Shown here piece by piece: positions 17,066 to 25,678 of a stretch of 46,256 bases of DNA (its first letter is position 1; each line of letters starts with the position of its first letter). The translations under genes and the position numbers were made by a program. A model generated the notes under the pieces. It was not told the origin of the DNA. It did not search any database and worked only from the letters and a program-made list of their open reading frames with translations. Source of the DNA: Clostridia bacterium (GTDB taxonomy: Bacteria > Bacillota > Clostridia > Oscillospirales > CAG-272); contig JAFTQX010000039.1 of NCBI GenBank assembly GCA_017462545.1, positions 1 through 46,256 on the forward strand. Reading direction: 5' to 3'.

Positions 17066-17094
17066 ATTGTAACATCCTGTGCCAAAAAAGTCAA
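17066..17094 (-). promoter_or_regulatory. Sigma-A promoter of the FAD oxidoreductase gene
   Basis: On the minus strand TTGACT (17089-17094) and TACAAT (17066-17071) are separated by exactly 17 bases. Confidence 0.75.
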
Positions 17095-17140
17095 TGCCTT
17101 GAGAGAAATGTGCGTTTTTTTACAGATATCGTGCAGGGAA

Positions 17141-17169
17141 TTGACAAAACTCCGAAAAAATGGTATCCT
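17141..17169 (+). promoter_or_regulatory. Sigma-A promoter of the DUF5058-M20 operon
   Basis: TTGACA (17141-17146), a 17-base spacer and TATCCT (17164-17169), 31 bases before the start codon at 17201. Confidence 0.7.
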
Positions 17170-17200
17170 ATATATAAATAAAAACTAGAAAGGGAATCTT

Positions 17201-17935
17201 ATGGAATTCAGTGTTAATAGCCCTATCCTGTTCGTCATGGTAGGCATTCTGATCGCGGCTGTGCTTGGCCAGTCTGTCTTCTTCCTTTGGCGGGCACTCA
17301 GCCATGCCAAGAAAAAGGGGATGGATAAAGCAATCATTCGCAAGACCATCACCTCCTCGATCGTGTTCACCATTGCCCCCGCTATCTCGATTTTGGTTGG
17401 CGTCATTACGCTTTCCAAGAGCCTTGGCGTGCCGCTGCCGTGGTTGCGCTTGTCTGTTATCGGCTCGCTCTCTTATGAGACCATCGCGGCAGAAAGTGCG
17501 CTGCGTGAGCTTGGACTTGGTCTGGAGCAAACCATTGCCAACGCCGCCGATTATGTGACCGTTGCTTTCGTGATGACCACGGGTATTGTCATCGGCTTGC
17601 TTCTGGTACCGCTGATTACCAAAAAGATTCAGGGCGGCATGCTGAAGATCGAGTCTAAGGATAAACGTTGGGCGGAGATCTTCAACAACGCCATGTTCCT
17701 TGGTATGATCTCGGCCTTCCTTGGCTATGTCTTCTGCGATGTAACGCTCGTCTTTTCCGGCAATACGACCGGGCTTATTCCCGTTTTTGTCATGCTGACC
17801 TCGGCCGTGGTGATGGCGATCTGCGGTCTGCTTTCGCAAAAGCTGCGCATCCGTTGGATTACCGATTATGCATTGCCCATCAGCCTCATCAGCGGTATGG
17901 CTGTTGCCATTCCGCTTACCAATTGGTTAGGATAA
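17201..17935 (+). CDS. DUF5058-family integral membrane protein
   Basis: A 244-residue membrane protein with about six hydrophobic segments, starting with SPILFVMVGILIAAVLGQSV (residues 7-26). The overall pattern, including GSLSYETIAAESALRELGLG and a GNTTGLIPVFVML stretch, resembles the DUF5058 family, whose function is not established. It is the first gene of an operon with a second membrane protein (12 bases later) and an M20 peptidase. A two-subunit transporter feeding the peptidase is the simplest reading, but it is inference. The start follows an AAAGGG site. Confidence 0.75.
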   Translation: MEFSVNSPILFVMVGILIAAVLGQSVFFLWRALSHAKKKGMDKAIIRKTITSSIVFTIAPAISILVGVITLSKSLGVPLPWLRLSVIGSLSYETIAAESALRELGLGLEQTIANAADYVTVAFVMTTGIVIGLLLVPLITKKIQGGMLKIESKDKRWAEIFNNAMFLGMISAFLGYVFCDVTLVFSGNTTGLIPVFVMLTSAVVMAICGLLSQKLRIRWITDYALPISLISGMAVAIPLTNWLG

Positions 17936-17947
17936 GGAGGGAAGATC

Positions 17948-18616
17948 ATGAAGAAAAACAATCGTTCCTTTGTTGAACAGATTCATATGGATGGCCGCAT
18001 CTGGGGTCTTTCGCTGTTCGTTTTGATTCTCGCCTTTCCCTTTGCGCTTTGTCTCCTTTACGGCGTAGCACCCAAGTGGGAGCCGATGCTTCGTGCCATG
18101 CTCACGGTGCTGCCGATGTATTGGGCCGTTGGCATCATCGAGATCTTTGCCTATGTGCCTATGCTGGGCGCGGGCGGTGCCTATCTTTCCTTCGTGACAG
18201 GCAACATCACCAACCTCAAGCTCCCCTGCGCCTTGGATGCCATGGAGAGAGCGGGCGTGAAGGCCAATTCGGAGGAGGGGGAGATTATCTCCACCATTTC
18301 AATTGCTGTGTCCAGCATCGTGACCACGCTGATCATCATTCTCGGTGTGATCTTGATCGTGCCGCTGACCCCCATCCTTGCGCACGAGTCGTTGAATGCG
18401 GCCTTTGCGCAGCTGCTGCCCGCTCTCTTTGGCGGCCTTGCGGTGGTGTTCGTTTCTAAAAATCTGAAGCTTTCTATTGCGCCGATGATTTTGATGCTGG
18501 TGCTCTTCATTTTTGTTCCTGCTTTGAATGCAAGCACGGTGGGGATCATGGTGCCGGTGGGCGTGCTGTTTACCATTTTGGTGGCACGCATCTTGTATAA
18601 GAAGGGAATCATTTAA
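17948..18616 (+). CDS. Integral membrane protein, partner of the DUF5058 protein
   Basis: A 222-residue membrane protein with about six hydrophobic segments (for example LSLFVLILAFPFALCLLYG near residues 20-38, IISTISIAVSSIVTTLIIIL near 115). The loop GAGGAYLSFVTGNITNLKLP (about 75-94) is glycine- and asparagine-rich and could be a substrate- or ion-binding loop. It resembles its neighbour in size and topology, suggesting a heteromeric membrane complex. Start has GGAGGGA upstream. Family and substrate not recognised. Confidence 0.7.
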   Translation: MKKNNRSFVEQIHMDGRIWGLSLFVLILAFPFALCLLYGVAPKWEPMLRAMLTVLPMYWAVGIIEIFAYVPMLGAGGAYLSFVTGNITNLKLPCALDAMERAGVKANSEEGEIISTISIAVSSIVTTLIIILGVILIVPLTPILAHESLNAAFAQLLPALFGGLAVVFVSKNLKLSIAPMILMLVLFIFVPALNASTVGIMVPVGVLFTILVARILYKKGII

Positions 18617-18628
18617 GGAGGCCGCCAG

Positions 18629-20065
18629 ATGATCGCACTCTACGTTTTGCTTGCACTTATTTTTTTGTTTCTCGCTGTCGTGTTCATCCGCACTCTGCGC
18701 TTTCGGCCGAAAAAAGAAACGCCCGTCACCATCACGGAAGAGAAATTTGACCGTGATGCCGCCGTCAATGCTCTGCGCGAGCTGGTCGTCTGCAAGACGA
18801 TCTCCCGTTACGACCACGCAGAGGAGGACGAGGGTGAGTTTGCCAAGCTGATTGATAAGCTCCCCGTGCTTTATCCACACGTATTTGAGGCCTGTACGCT
18901 CACCCGCCTTCCCGACCGCGCCCTGCTGTTTCAATGGACGGGTAAGACGGAGGGGCAGCCCACCGTGCTGATGGCACACTACGATGTTGTGCCTGTGATG
19001 GAGGAGGGCTGGCAGAAGCCCCCCTTTGACGGCATCATTGAGGATGGCGTGCTGTGGGGAAGAGGAACTCTCGATACCAAGGTCACCATGAACGGCGTGC
19101 TTTTTGCCGCGAACCACCTCATTGCCGAGGGCTTTGTTCCCGAAAAGGATATCTATTTTGCCTTCTCAGGCGGGGAGGAGGTCAACGGCCCTGGTGCTGT
19201 GCATATCGTCGATTGGTTTGAGGAGCATGGCATCACGCCTGCGCTTGTTGTCGATGAGGGCGGTGCCGTGGTGGAGAATGTGTTCCCCGGTGTCAAGGGG
19301 GCTTGCGGCATGATCGGCATTGCTGAAAAGGGCATGATCGACGTCGAATACAAGACAAAATCAAACGGCGGCCACGCCTCCGCACCCAAGCCGCATACAC
19401 CGGTTGGCGTGCTGTCGCGCGCCTGCTGCGCGGTAGAAAATCATCCCTTTCCCCTGCATCTGACCGATCCGGTCGCCAAGATGTTCGATACGCTTGGTCG
19501 TCGCTCGACCTTCCTTTATCGCATGATCTTTGCTAACCTATGGTGTTTTTCTTGGGTGCTGGATATCCTGTGTAAAAAGACGGGCGGTGATCTTAACGCC
19601 CTCATGCGTACCACGGTTGCCTTTACCCGTATGGAGGGGAGCAATGCCAATAATGTCATTCCGCCCGAGGCAAGCATGGTCTCTAACATCCGTCTCAATC
19701 CTGCTGATACCGTGGACGGAGGGCTTGCCTACCTGCGCAAAACGGTCAACGATCCCATGGTGGAAATCAGCAAAATCCAAGGAACCAATCCCAGCCCCAT
19801 TTCCGAGACCGATTGCCCCGCATGGGATAAGGTCGCTACCGCCGTAGCGGCCACATGGCCCGGGTGTATTGTGACACCCTATCTGATGATGCAGTGCTCG
19901 GATAGCCGTCACTATGGCAGAATTTCCAACCATGTGTACCGGTTTTCCGCCATGGCACTGACCAATGAGGAGCGCGGCACCATTCACGGTCATAATGAGC
20001 GAATTCGCTTAGAAACGATCGGCGAGTCGGTAGAATTCTATCTGCGTCTGATGCGTCAGTGCTGA
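18629..20065 (+). CDS. M20-family metallopeptidase, CPS1/PM20D1-like, membrane anchored
   Basis: A 478-residue zinc aminoacylase/carboxypeptidase. An N-terminal hydrophobic segment (residues about 2-24) probably anchors it to the membrane. The M20 metal ligands and catalytic acids are visible: His117 (AHYDVVPV), Asp149 (GTLDTK), Glu183-Glu184 (GGEEVNG), Asp209 (VVDEGG) and His453 (IHGHNE). The long form with an N-terminal membrane segment recalls yeast CPS1 and animal PM20D1, which cleave peptides or N-acyl amino acids. It lies 12 bases downstream of two membrane protein genes, suggesting uptake coupled to hydrolysis. Confidence 0.87.
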   Translation: MIALYVLLALIFLFLAVVFIRTLRFRPKKETPVTITEEKFDRDAAVNALRELVVCKTISRYDHAEEDEGEFAKLIDKLPVLYPHVFEACTLTRLPDRALLFQWTGKTEGQPTVLMAHYDVVPVMEEGWQKPPFDGIIEDGVLWGRGTLDTKVTMNGVLFAANHLIAEGFVPEKDIYFAFSGGEEVNGPGAVHIVDWFEEHGITPALVVDEGGAVVENVFPGVKGACGMIGIAEKGMIDVEYKTKSNGGHASAPKPHTPVGVLSRACCAVENHPFPLHLTDPVAKMFDTLGRRSTFLYRMIFANLWCFSWVLDILCKKTGGDLNALMRTTVAFTRMEGSNANNVIPPEASMVSNIRLNPADTVDGGLAYLRKTVNDPMVEISKIQGTNPSPISETDCPAWDKVATAVAATWPGCIVTPYLMMQCSDSRHYGRISNHVYRFSAMALTNEERGTIHGHNERIRLETIGESVEFYLRLMRQC

Positions 20066-20109
20066 TATCCGGTGTCCGAATTTAGGCGGTTTTGTGTCCG
20101 ATTGTGCCA

Positions 20110-20138
20110 TTGCAAAGCAGAGCGTGATGTATTATAAT
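20110..20138 (+). promoter_or_regulatory. Sigma-A promoter of the aldolase gene
   Basis: TTGCAA (20110-20115), 17 bases, TATAAT (20133-20138), 29 bases before the start codon at 20167. Confidence 0.75.
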
Positions 20139-20166
20139 ACCTATATCACGATAAGGAGTGTCTGCT

Positions 20167-20937
20167 ATGCTGTCACAAAACATGAGAAATAAAGAAAAAC
20201 TGATCGGTATGTATGTCGAAATGACCGATATCGTCAGCGTCAAGATCGCAGGCCTTGCCGGCTATGACTATGTTTGGGTAGACACTGAGCATGCCTGTAT
20301 GTCCTACGAAACGCTGCTGGGGCATGTGATCGCCCTGAAGGCAACCGGCACCCCTGTGGTCGTTCGCGCCTCGCAGGATGATCTGACTGCCACCAAAAAG
20401 ATTTTGGAGATGGGCGTGGACGGCATCATTTTCCCGATGGTCAAAACGGCGGCGGAGGCCAATCGCCTGATCGCCTCCACCCTGTATCCGCCGCACGGTA
20501 ACCGTGGCTTTGGCCCGCGCAATGCCTGTGACTATGGTTTTAAGGATTCTATGGCCTATGCGAAGGAGAGCGTGGAGGGGATTGCCCGCTTTGTTCAGAT
20601 CGAGCACCGCGAGACGGTGGAAAATCTGGACGAGATCATGAAAAACCAATATATCGATGGCTATGTGTTTGGCCCGTGCGATCTCTCCGGCTCTTATGAC
20701 TGCCTTGGTGATGTGTATGGCGAAAGGATGACCGAGGTCATTCGCTCCACCATTGAAAAATTGCATAAAAACGGCAAATATGCCATGGTGGCTGCCGCCG
20801 GCTATACAAGCGAGATCATTCAGCATTGGCATGATCTGGGGGCCGATATGATCACCGCAGGCGCGGATTTTGACTTTATCCGTGATAGTGCCGTGCGCAA
20901 CTGCGAGAATATGAAAAGGATTCACAAAGGGCTGTAA
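20167..20937 (+). CDS. HpcH/HpaI-family aldolase
   Basis: A 256-residue class II aldolase of the HpcH/HpaI TIM-barrel family, which cleaves 2-keto-3-deoxy acids to pyruvate and an aldehyde with a divalent metal. Recognisable parts are VWVDTEHACMSYE, VVVRASQDD, GVDGIIFPMV, the metal-binding QIEHRETVEN and GPCDLSGS. The ATG at 20167 is chosen because AAGGAG (20153-20158) is well spaced; a GTG at 20158 is in frame but overlaps that site. It stands alone with its own promoter; a weak hairpin follows at about 20954-20982. Natural substrate cannot be told. Confidence 0.87.
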   Translation: MLSQNMRNKEKLIGMYVEMTDIVSVKIAGLAGYDYVWVDTEHACMSYETLLGHVIALKATGTPVVVRASQDDLTATKKILEMGVDGIIFPMVKTAAEANRLIASTLYPPHGNRGFGPRNACDYGFKDSMAYAKESVEGIARFVQIEHRETVENLDEIMKNQYIDGYVFGPCDLSGSYDCLGDVYGERMTEVIRSTIEKLHKNGKYAMVAAAGYTSEIIQHWHDLGADMITAGADFDFIRDSAVRNCENMKRIHKGL

Positions 20938-21059
20938 GACCTTTGAAAAGAGAGAGGGCTGTGCGTTCTGCGCGGCCTCCTTTCATTTTGTCAAAAAAAG
21001 AAGCGGAGAGGGTATAATTTTTTGGCAAAAAAGACAAGGCAACTTGTCGAAAAATATGC

Positions 21060-21088
21060 TTGACATTTCGCCACAGATGTGGTACAAT
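21060..21088 (+). promoter_or_regulatory. Promoter of the purine operon
   Basis: TTGACA (21060-21065), a 17-base spacer and TACAAT (21083-21088). The transcript would begin shortly before the ZTP riboswitch. Confidence 0.85.
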
Positions 21089-21109
21089 ATCATCGTGATT
21101 TGGTTTTAG

Positions 21110-21186
21110 AGGTTTTTGCGCCTGACGGATAATTGTGGGTTACCACAGTGGAGCAAAGATCTGTCATATGCCGACCGTCTGGGCAC
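21110..21186 (+). ncRNA. ZTP riboswitch (pfl RNA)
   Basis: All parts of the pfl/ZTP aptamer can be placed. P1 pairs AGGTTTTTGC (21110-21119) with GCAAAGATCT (21153-21162). An internal loop contains the conserved TGAC-GG. P2 is TGTGG-GTTA-CCACA (21134-21147), followed by GTGGA. After a short linker comes the conserved 3' hairpin TGCCGACCGTCTGGGCA (21169-21185). The family binds ZTP/ZMP, a signal of 10-formyltetrahydrofolate shortage, and turns on purine and one-carbon genes. Its position before purE fits this. Confidence 0.9.
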
Positions 21187-21222
21187 ACCTATTTCATTTG
21201 CGGAATAAGTGCGCCTTTTTTC
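21181..21222 (+). terminator. Riboswitch expression platform: intrinsic terminator
   Basis: GGGCACACCTATT near the aptamer's 3' edge can pair with AATAAGTGCGCC, followed by six T. The left arm overlaps the conserved GGGCA of the aptamer, so ligand binding should prevent the terminator from forming, as in other ZTP riboswitches of the ON type. Confidence 0.75.
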
Positions 21223-21277
21223 ATTTTCGGCGCGCGCAGGAATCTGAATAAAAATATTTGGAAAGGCTGGTATCACC

Positions 21278-21772
21278 ATGAAAAAAGTCGGTATTTTGAT
21301 GGGCAGCGACAGCGATCTGCCGATCGTGCAAAAAACCGTAGACACCCTGGTGTCTCTTTCTATCCCGTATGAGGTACACGTATATTCTGCGCACAGAACG
21401 CCGGAGGAGGCTGCTCGCTTCTCTCGCGAGGCACGCGCAAACGGCTTTGGTGTCATGATCGCCGCAGCCGGTATGGCCGCACATCTGGCAGGTGCCGTAG
21501 CAGCCGCTACCACGCTGCCTGTCATTGGCATCCCCTGCAAGTCCTCTAATCTTGACGGCATTGACGCCCTCCTTTCAACAGTTCAGATGCCCTCCGGTAT
21601 TCCCGTGGCAACTGTAGCTATTAACGGAGGGGTCAATGCCGCTTTGCTTGCTGCCGAGATCTTGGCGCTTTCGGATGACGAGCTGGCAGACAAGCTGGCA
21701 GCCCGCCGTGAGGCGGACAGGGCAAAGGTGCTTGAAAAAGACGCCAAGATCGCCGCAGAGCTTAACCACTGA
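21278..21772 (+). CDS. purE: N5-carboxyaminoimidazole ribonucleotide mutase
   Basis: A 164-residue class I PurE that moves the carboxyl group of N5-CAIR to carbon to form CAIR. The motif GSDSDLP (residues 9-15), SAHRTPE (about 42-48) and GMAAHLAGAVAA are intact. No purK is present in the window, so N5-CAIR synthesis must come from elsewhere. First gene of the purine operon, directly behind the ZTP riboswitch; ribosome binding site GGAAAGG. Confidence 0.95.
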   Translation: MKKVGILMGSDSDLPIVQKTVDTLVSLSIPYEVHVYSAHRTPEEAARFSREARANGFGVMIAAAGMAAHLAGAVAAATTLPVIGIPCKSSNLDGIDALLSTVQMPSGIPVATVAINGGVNAALLAAEILALSDDELADKLAARREADRAKVLEKDAKIAAELNH

Positions 21773-21809
21773 TTATAAAAATTTGTAATATAAAAAAGGA
21801 GAAACAACC

Positions 21810-22490
21810 ATGGAACTCGTTTACACCGGAAAAACTAAAAATGTTTACGCACTTGAAAACGGCAACTACCTGCTGAAGTTTAAGGACGATTGCACCGGCA
21901 AGGACGGTGTGTTTGATCCCGGTGAGAACTCTGTCGGGCTGACCATTGAGGGCGTAGGCGATGTCAATCTGCGCATGTCCATCTATTTCTTTGAGAAGGT
22001 CAATGCTGCCGGCATTAAGACGCACTATGTCAGCGCCAACCTGGCCGATACCACCATGGAGGTTCTTCCTGCCAAGGCATTTGGTAAGGGCCTTGAGGTC
22101 ATTTGCCGTCATAAGGCTGTTGGTAGCTTCTACCGCCGCTACAGCGACTATATCGAAGAGGGCGCAGACCTTCCCGCTTATGTAGAGACCACCTTTAAGA
22201 ATGATGAAAAGGGTGATCCGCTGGTAACCAAGGACGGTCTCGTTGATCTCGGTGTTATGACGGCTGAGCAGTATGACGCTATTAAGGTGATGACGCAGCA
22301 GATCACCCAGATCGTTGCAGACGATTTGAAAGAGAAGGGCCTTGTTCTGTATGACATCAAGTTTGAGTTTGGCTACGATAAGGACGGAAATGTTATGCTG
22401 ATCGATGAGATTGCCTCCGGTAACATGCGCGTCTACAAGGACGGTCAGTATATTGATCCTATGACACTCTCGAAACTCTTTTTCGCTTAA
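21810..22490 (+). CDS. purC: Phosphoribosylaminoimidazole-succinocarboxamide synthase
   Basis: A 226-residue SAICAR synthetase that joins CAIR and aspartate with ATP. The N-terminal GKTKNVY motif, [27 protein letters not shown] split over residues about 77-105, and the C-terminal DIKFEFGYD motif with LIDEI are typical. Slightly shorter than the common 235-240 residues but complete at both ends. Ribosome binding site AAAGGAG. purB, needed for the next step, is not in the window. Confidence 0.94.
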   Translation: MELVYTGKTKNVYALENGNYLLKFKDDCTGKDGVFDPGENSVGLTIEGVGDVNLRMSIYFFEKVNAAGIKTHYVSANLADTTMEVLPAKAFGKGLEVICRHKAVGSFYRRYSDYIEEGADLPAYVETTFKNDEKGDPLVTKDGLVDLGVMTAEQYDAIKVMTQQITQIVADDLKEKGLVLYDIKFEFGYDKDGNVMLIDEIASGNMRVYKDGQYIDPMTLSKLFFA

Positions 22491-22526
22491 TTCACACACA
22501 TTTTTCTTGCAAAACAAGGGGGAACA

Positions 22527-23951
22527 ATGGGAGGCTTTTTCGGTATCACATCGCGCAAGGAATGCTTGACGGATGTGTTTTTCGGAACCGATTATCACTC
22601 GCATCTCGGCACGCGTCGCGGCGGTCTTGCCGCCTATGATCCTGCGCGTGGTCTGCAGCGTGTGATTCATAATATTGAGAATTCACCGTTCCGCACCAAA
22701 TTTGAGCATGTCTTTGAAGAAATGACCGGCACAGCGGCCATCGGCTGTATCAGCGATTCAGACCCGCAGCCGCTGCTGCTTCGCTCGCGCCTTGGTAAGT
22801 TTGCCATTGGCACGGTTGGTCTCATCCGTAATAAAGAGGAACTGATCTGTACCTATCTCGAGGATGGCGGCGGTCAATTCAATGCCATGACGGGTGGCGA
22901 GGTCAATACGACCGAGCTGGTGGCTGCGCTGATCAGCACCAAGCCCAGCTTTGCCGAAGGCATTCGTTTTGTCGGTGAGGTGGTTGATGGTTCAATGACC
23001 ATCGTGATTTTGAAGGAGGATGGTCATATCATCGCCGCACGCGACCGGCTTGGTCGCTTGCCGGTTTTGATTGGCAAAAATGAGGACGGCTACGCCGTCA
23101 CGTTTGAATCCTTTGCTTGCGAAAAACTGGATTATGTTATTCATTGCGAGCTTGGCCCCGGCGAGATCGTCGAGCTTTCTCCGGATGGGATGGTTCAGCT
23201 CACCCCTCCCGGTAAGGAAATGCGTATATGTGCCTTTCTTTGGAGCTACTACGGTTATCCTGCCGCTACCTATGAGGGGGTCAATGTAGAGGCTATGCGG
23301 TATCGCAACGGTGCGATCCTTGCGGAAAATGATGCGGCACTCGGCAATGCTGAGGGCGTTGATTGCGTCAGCGGCGTTCCGGATTCGGGCACACCCCACG
23401 CGATCGGCTACGCTTCTAAAAGTGACATCCCCTTTGCACGTCCCTTTATTAAATACACACCCACTTGGATGCGCAGCTTTACCTCTGCTAAGCAGGTAGA
23501 TCGCAATAAGATCGCCAAGATGAAGCAGATCCCCGTTCCCGAGCTGATCGTGGATAAGAACCTGCTGTTCGTTGATGATTCTATCGTGCGCGGCACGCAA
23601 ATGCGCGAGACGGTCGAATTCCTCTATGACAGCGGTGCAAAATCTGTACATATGCGCTCTGCCTGCCCCCCTATCATGTATGGCTGTAAATATCTGAATT
23701 TCTCTCGCGCAACCAGTGATATGGAGCTGATTGCCCGCCGTACCATTATGGAGCTGGAAGGGGAAGAGGGCTTTAACCATATTGAGGAATACAGCGATGG
23801 ATCGACCGAGCGTGGAAAGAATATGCGCCGTGCGATTTGTGAAAAGCTGCACCTCGCCTCGCTTGATTTTCAGTCGCTTGAAGGGGTTATCCGTTCTATC
23901 GGCATCGAGCCCTGCAAGCTTTGTACCTATTGCTGGAACGGCAAGGAATAA
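22527..23951 (+). CDS. purF: PurF-like amidophosphoribosyltransferase without N-terminal catalytic Cys
   Basis: A 474-residue homologue of the first committed enzyme of purine synthesis. The phosphoribosyltransferase half is normal, with the PRPP motif VDDSIVRGT at 349-357. The N-terminal Ntn-type glutaminase half starts MGGFFGI where active PurF proteins have (M)CG(I/V)xG; the nucleophilic Cys is replaced by Gly and the first Cys is residue 13. The glutamine-binding region LQHRGQ is replaced by LGTRRGG. The start is fixed by GGGGGAACA directly before the ATG, and no upstream in-frame start would supply a Cys. I recall a similar variant in Bacteroides, so this seems to be a divergent subfamily and not a local mutation. 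It may use free ammonia. Confidence 0.82.
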   Translation: MGGFFGITSRKECLTDVFFGTDYHSHLGTRRGGLAAYDPARGLQRVIHNIENSPFRTKFEHVFEEMTGTAAIGCISDSDPQPLLLRSRLGKFAIGTVGLIRNKEELICTYLEDGGGQFNAMTGGEVNTTELVAALISTKPSFAEGIRFVGEVVDGSMTIVILKEDGHIIAARDRLGRLPVLIGKNEDGYAVTFESFACEKLDYVIHCELGPGEIVELSPDGMVQLTPPGKEMRICAFLWSYYGYPAATYEGVNVEAMRYRNGAILAENDAALGNAEGVDCVSGVPDSGTPHAIGYASKSDIPFARPFIKYTPTWMRSFTSAKQVDRNKIAKMKQIPVPELIVDKNLLFVDDSIVRGTQMRETVEFLYDSGAKSVHMRSACPPIMYGCKYLNFSRATSDMELIARRTIMELEGEEGFNHIEEYSDGSTERGKNMRRAICEKLHLASLDFQSLEGVIRSIGIEPCKLCTYCWNGKE

Positions 23952-23984
23952 TTGAAGAATAGGACTACGAAAGGAAATGAAAAG

Positions 23985-25025
23985 ATGAATATGCAATCCA
24001 AATCCGATAGTTACGCAGCAGCGGGCGTAGATATTACCGCCGGATACAAGGCTGTTGAATTGATGAAAAAGCACATTGCCCGCACCATGGCAAACGGTAA
24101 GGCTACCGATATCGGAGGCTTTGGTGGACTCTTTGCGCTTGACCTTACCGGTTATAAGAGCCCTGTTCTTGTTTCGGGCACCGATGGCGTAGGTACCAAG
24201 CTGAAGCTTGCGTTTTTGATGGACAAGCATGATACGGTTGGTATCGACTTTGTGGCCATGTGCGTGAACGACGTGCTGTGCTGCGGCGCCAAGCCCCTTT
24301 TCTTCCTCGACTATATTGCTTGCGGCAAGAATGTGCCCGAGAAGATTGCAGATATCGTTGGCGGCGTTGCTGAGGGCTGTGTGCAGTCGGGTGCCGAGCT
24401 CATCGGTGGCGAGACGGCAGAAATGCCCGGCTTCTACCCGATTGATGAATATGATCTGGCCGGCTTTGCGGTTGGTATCGTAGACCGCGATCAGGTGATT
24501 GATAAGAGCAGCATGAAGGAAGGCGATGTGATGATCGCACTGCCGTCCTCTGGTGTGCATTCCAACGGCTTCTCGCTTGTTCGTCGTGTCTTTGATGTAG
24601 AGAACTGTGATCTGAAGGCTCCTGTTGAAGCCCTTGGCGGCAAGTCTCTCGGCGAGACGCTGCTCACCCCCACCAAGATCTATGTAAAGCCCATGCTCGC
24701 CCTCTTCAAGGAGGTTAAGGTCAAGGGCGTTTCCCACATCACAGGCGGTGGCTTCTATGAGAACATGCCTCGTTCTATTCCCGATGGCCTCGGCGTGAAG
24801 ATCGATAAAAAGGATATTCGTATCCTGCCCATCTTTGATCTGCTTGCCAAGACCGGCAACATCAGCGAAAGAGATATGTTCAACACCTTCAACATGGGCG
24901 TTGGTATGAGCGTGGTGGTTGCCCCCGAGGATGTTGATCGCGCGCTGGAAATCCTGCACGCAAACGGCGAGGATGCCTATGTGATCGGTAAGATCGTCCG
25001 CTCTGAGGACAAGGTGATCCTATGA
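23985..25025 (+). CDS. purM: Phosphoribosylformylglycinamidine cyclo-ligase
   Basis: A 346-residue AIR synthetase that closes the imidazole ring of FGAM with ATP. Typical parts: SYAAAGVDI near the N-terminus, [55 protein letters not shown] and [13 protein letters not shown]. The start at 23985 follows AAAGGAAA; a longer frame from a TTG at 23952 has no ribosome binding site. Overlaps purN by four bases (ATGA). Confidence 0.96.
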   Translation: MNMQSKSDSYAAAGVDITAGYKAVELMKKHIARTMANGKATDIGGFGGLFALDLTGYKSPVLVSGTDGVGTKLKLAFLMDKHDTVGIDFVAMCVNDVLCCGAKPLFFLDYIACGKNVPEKIADIVGGVAEGCVQSGAELIGGETAEMPGFYPIDEYDLAGFAVGIVDRDQVIDKSSMKEGDVMIALPSSGVHSNGFSLVRRVFDVENCDLKAPVEALGGKSLGETLLTPTKIYVKPMLALFKEVKVKGVSHITGGGFYENMPRSIPDGLGVKIDKKDIRILPIFDLLAKTGNISERDMFNTFNMGVGMSVVVAPEDVDRALEILHANGEDAYVIGKIVRSEDKVIL

Positions 25026-25630
25026 GAAAGGCACGCATTGCCGTGCTCGTCTCGGGGGGCGGTACCAATCTCGGTGCCATGATCAAGGCGGAGCGAGAAG
25101 GGAAGCTGACGAGCGGAAAGATCGAGCTGGTCATTGCCAATAAGGCAGATGCCTACGCTCTTGTGCGCGCCTCTGATGCCGGTATTCCTACGGCTGTGGT
25201 GTTGAAAAAAGAGTGTCCCTCGCAAGAGGCATTTGAAGATCGCATCATGGCGCTCCTCTCCGAGAACCAGATTGATCTGATCGTGCTGGCCGGCTTTATG
25301 GCCATCCTCAGCGAGCGTTTTACAAGTGCCTACCCCGAAAGAATTATCAATGTCCATCCTTCCCTCATTCCCTCCTTCTGCGGCAAGGGCTTTTACGGCC
25401 TGCGCGTGCATGAGGCTGCGCTCTCCTACGGCGTCAAGGTGACCGGTGCTACGGTTCACTTTGTTAACGAGGTGCCGGATGGCGGACGCATCATTATGCA
25501 AAAGGCGGTTGCCATCCGAGAGGGTGACACGCCCGAAATACTCCAAAAGCGCGTTATGCGCCTGGCAGAATGGAAAATCTTGCCCGCTGCGGTCGAGAAG
25601 GTTTCGGCCGAACTGATGGCAGAGAAGTAA
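25022..25630 (+). CDS. purN: Phosphoribosylglycinamide formyltransferase
   Basis: A 202-residue GAR transformylase that uses 10-formyltetrahydrofolate. VSGGGTNL (residues 10-17) binds the ribonucleotide; [12 protein letters not shown] carries the catalytic Asn and His, and [10 protein letters not shown] the catalytic Asp. The active-site Asp motif is slightly divergent from the usual DTGPI. Start codon overlaps the purM stop (ATGA), indicating translational coupling. Confidence 0.94.
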   Translation: MRKARIAVLVSGGGTNLGAMIKAEREGKLTSGKIELVIANKADAYALVRASDAGIPTAVVLKKECPSQEAFEDRIMALLSENQIDLIVLAGFMAILSERFTSAYPERIINVHPSLIPSFCGKGFYGLRVHEAALSYGVKVTGATVHFVNEVPDGGRIIMQKAVAIREGDTPEILQKRVMRLAEWKILPAAVEKVSAELMAEK

Positions 25631-25678
25631 GAAGAATACGTGGAGGCTAGCTCCTCCGGCAAAGAAAGGAAAAAGAGA

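Noticed and set aside
20954..20990. GC-rich imperfect hairpin after the aldolase gene as a terminator
   Set aside because: The stem has a bulge and wobble pairs, and the T-rich tail is interrupted; too weak to call.
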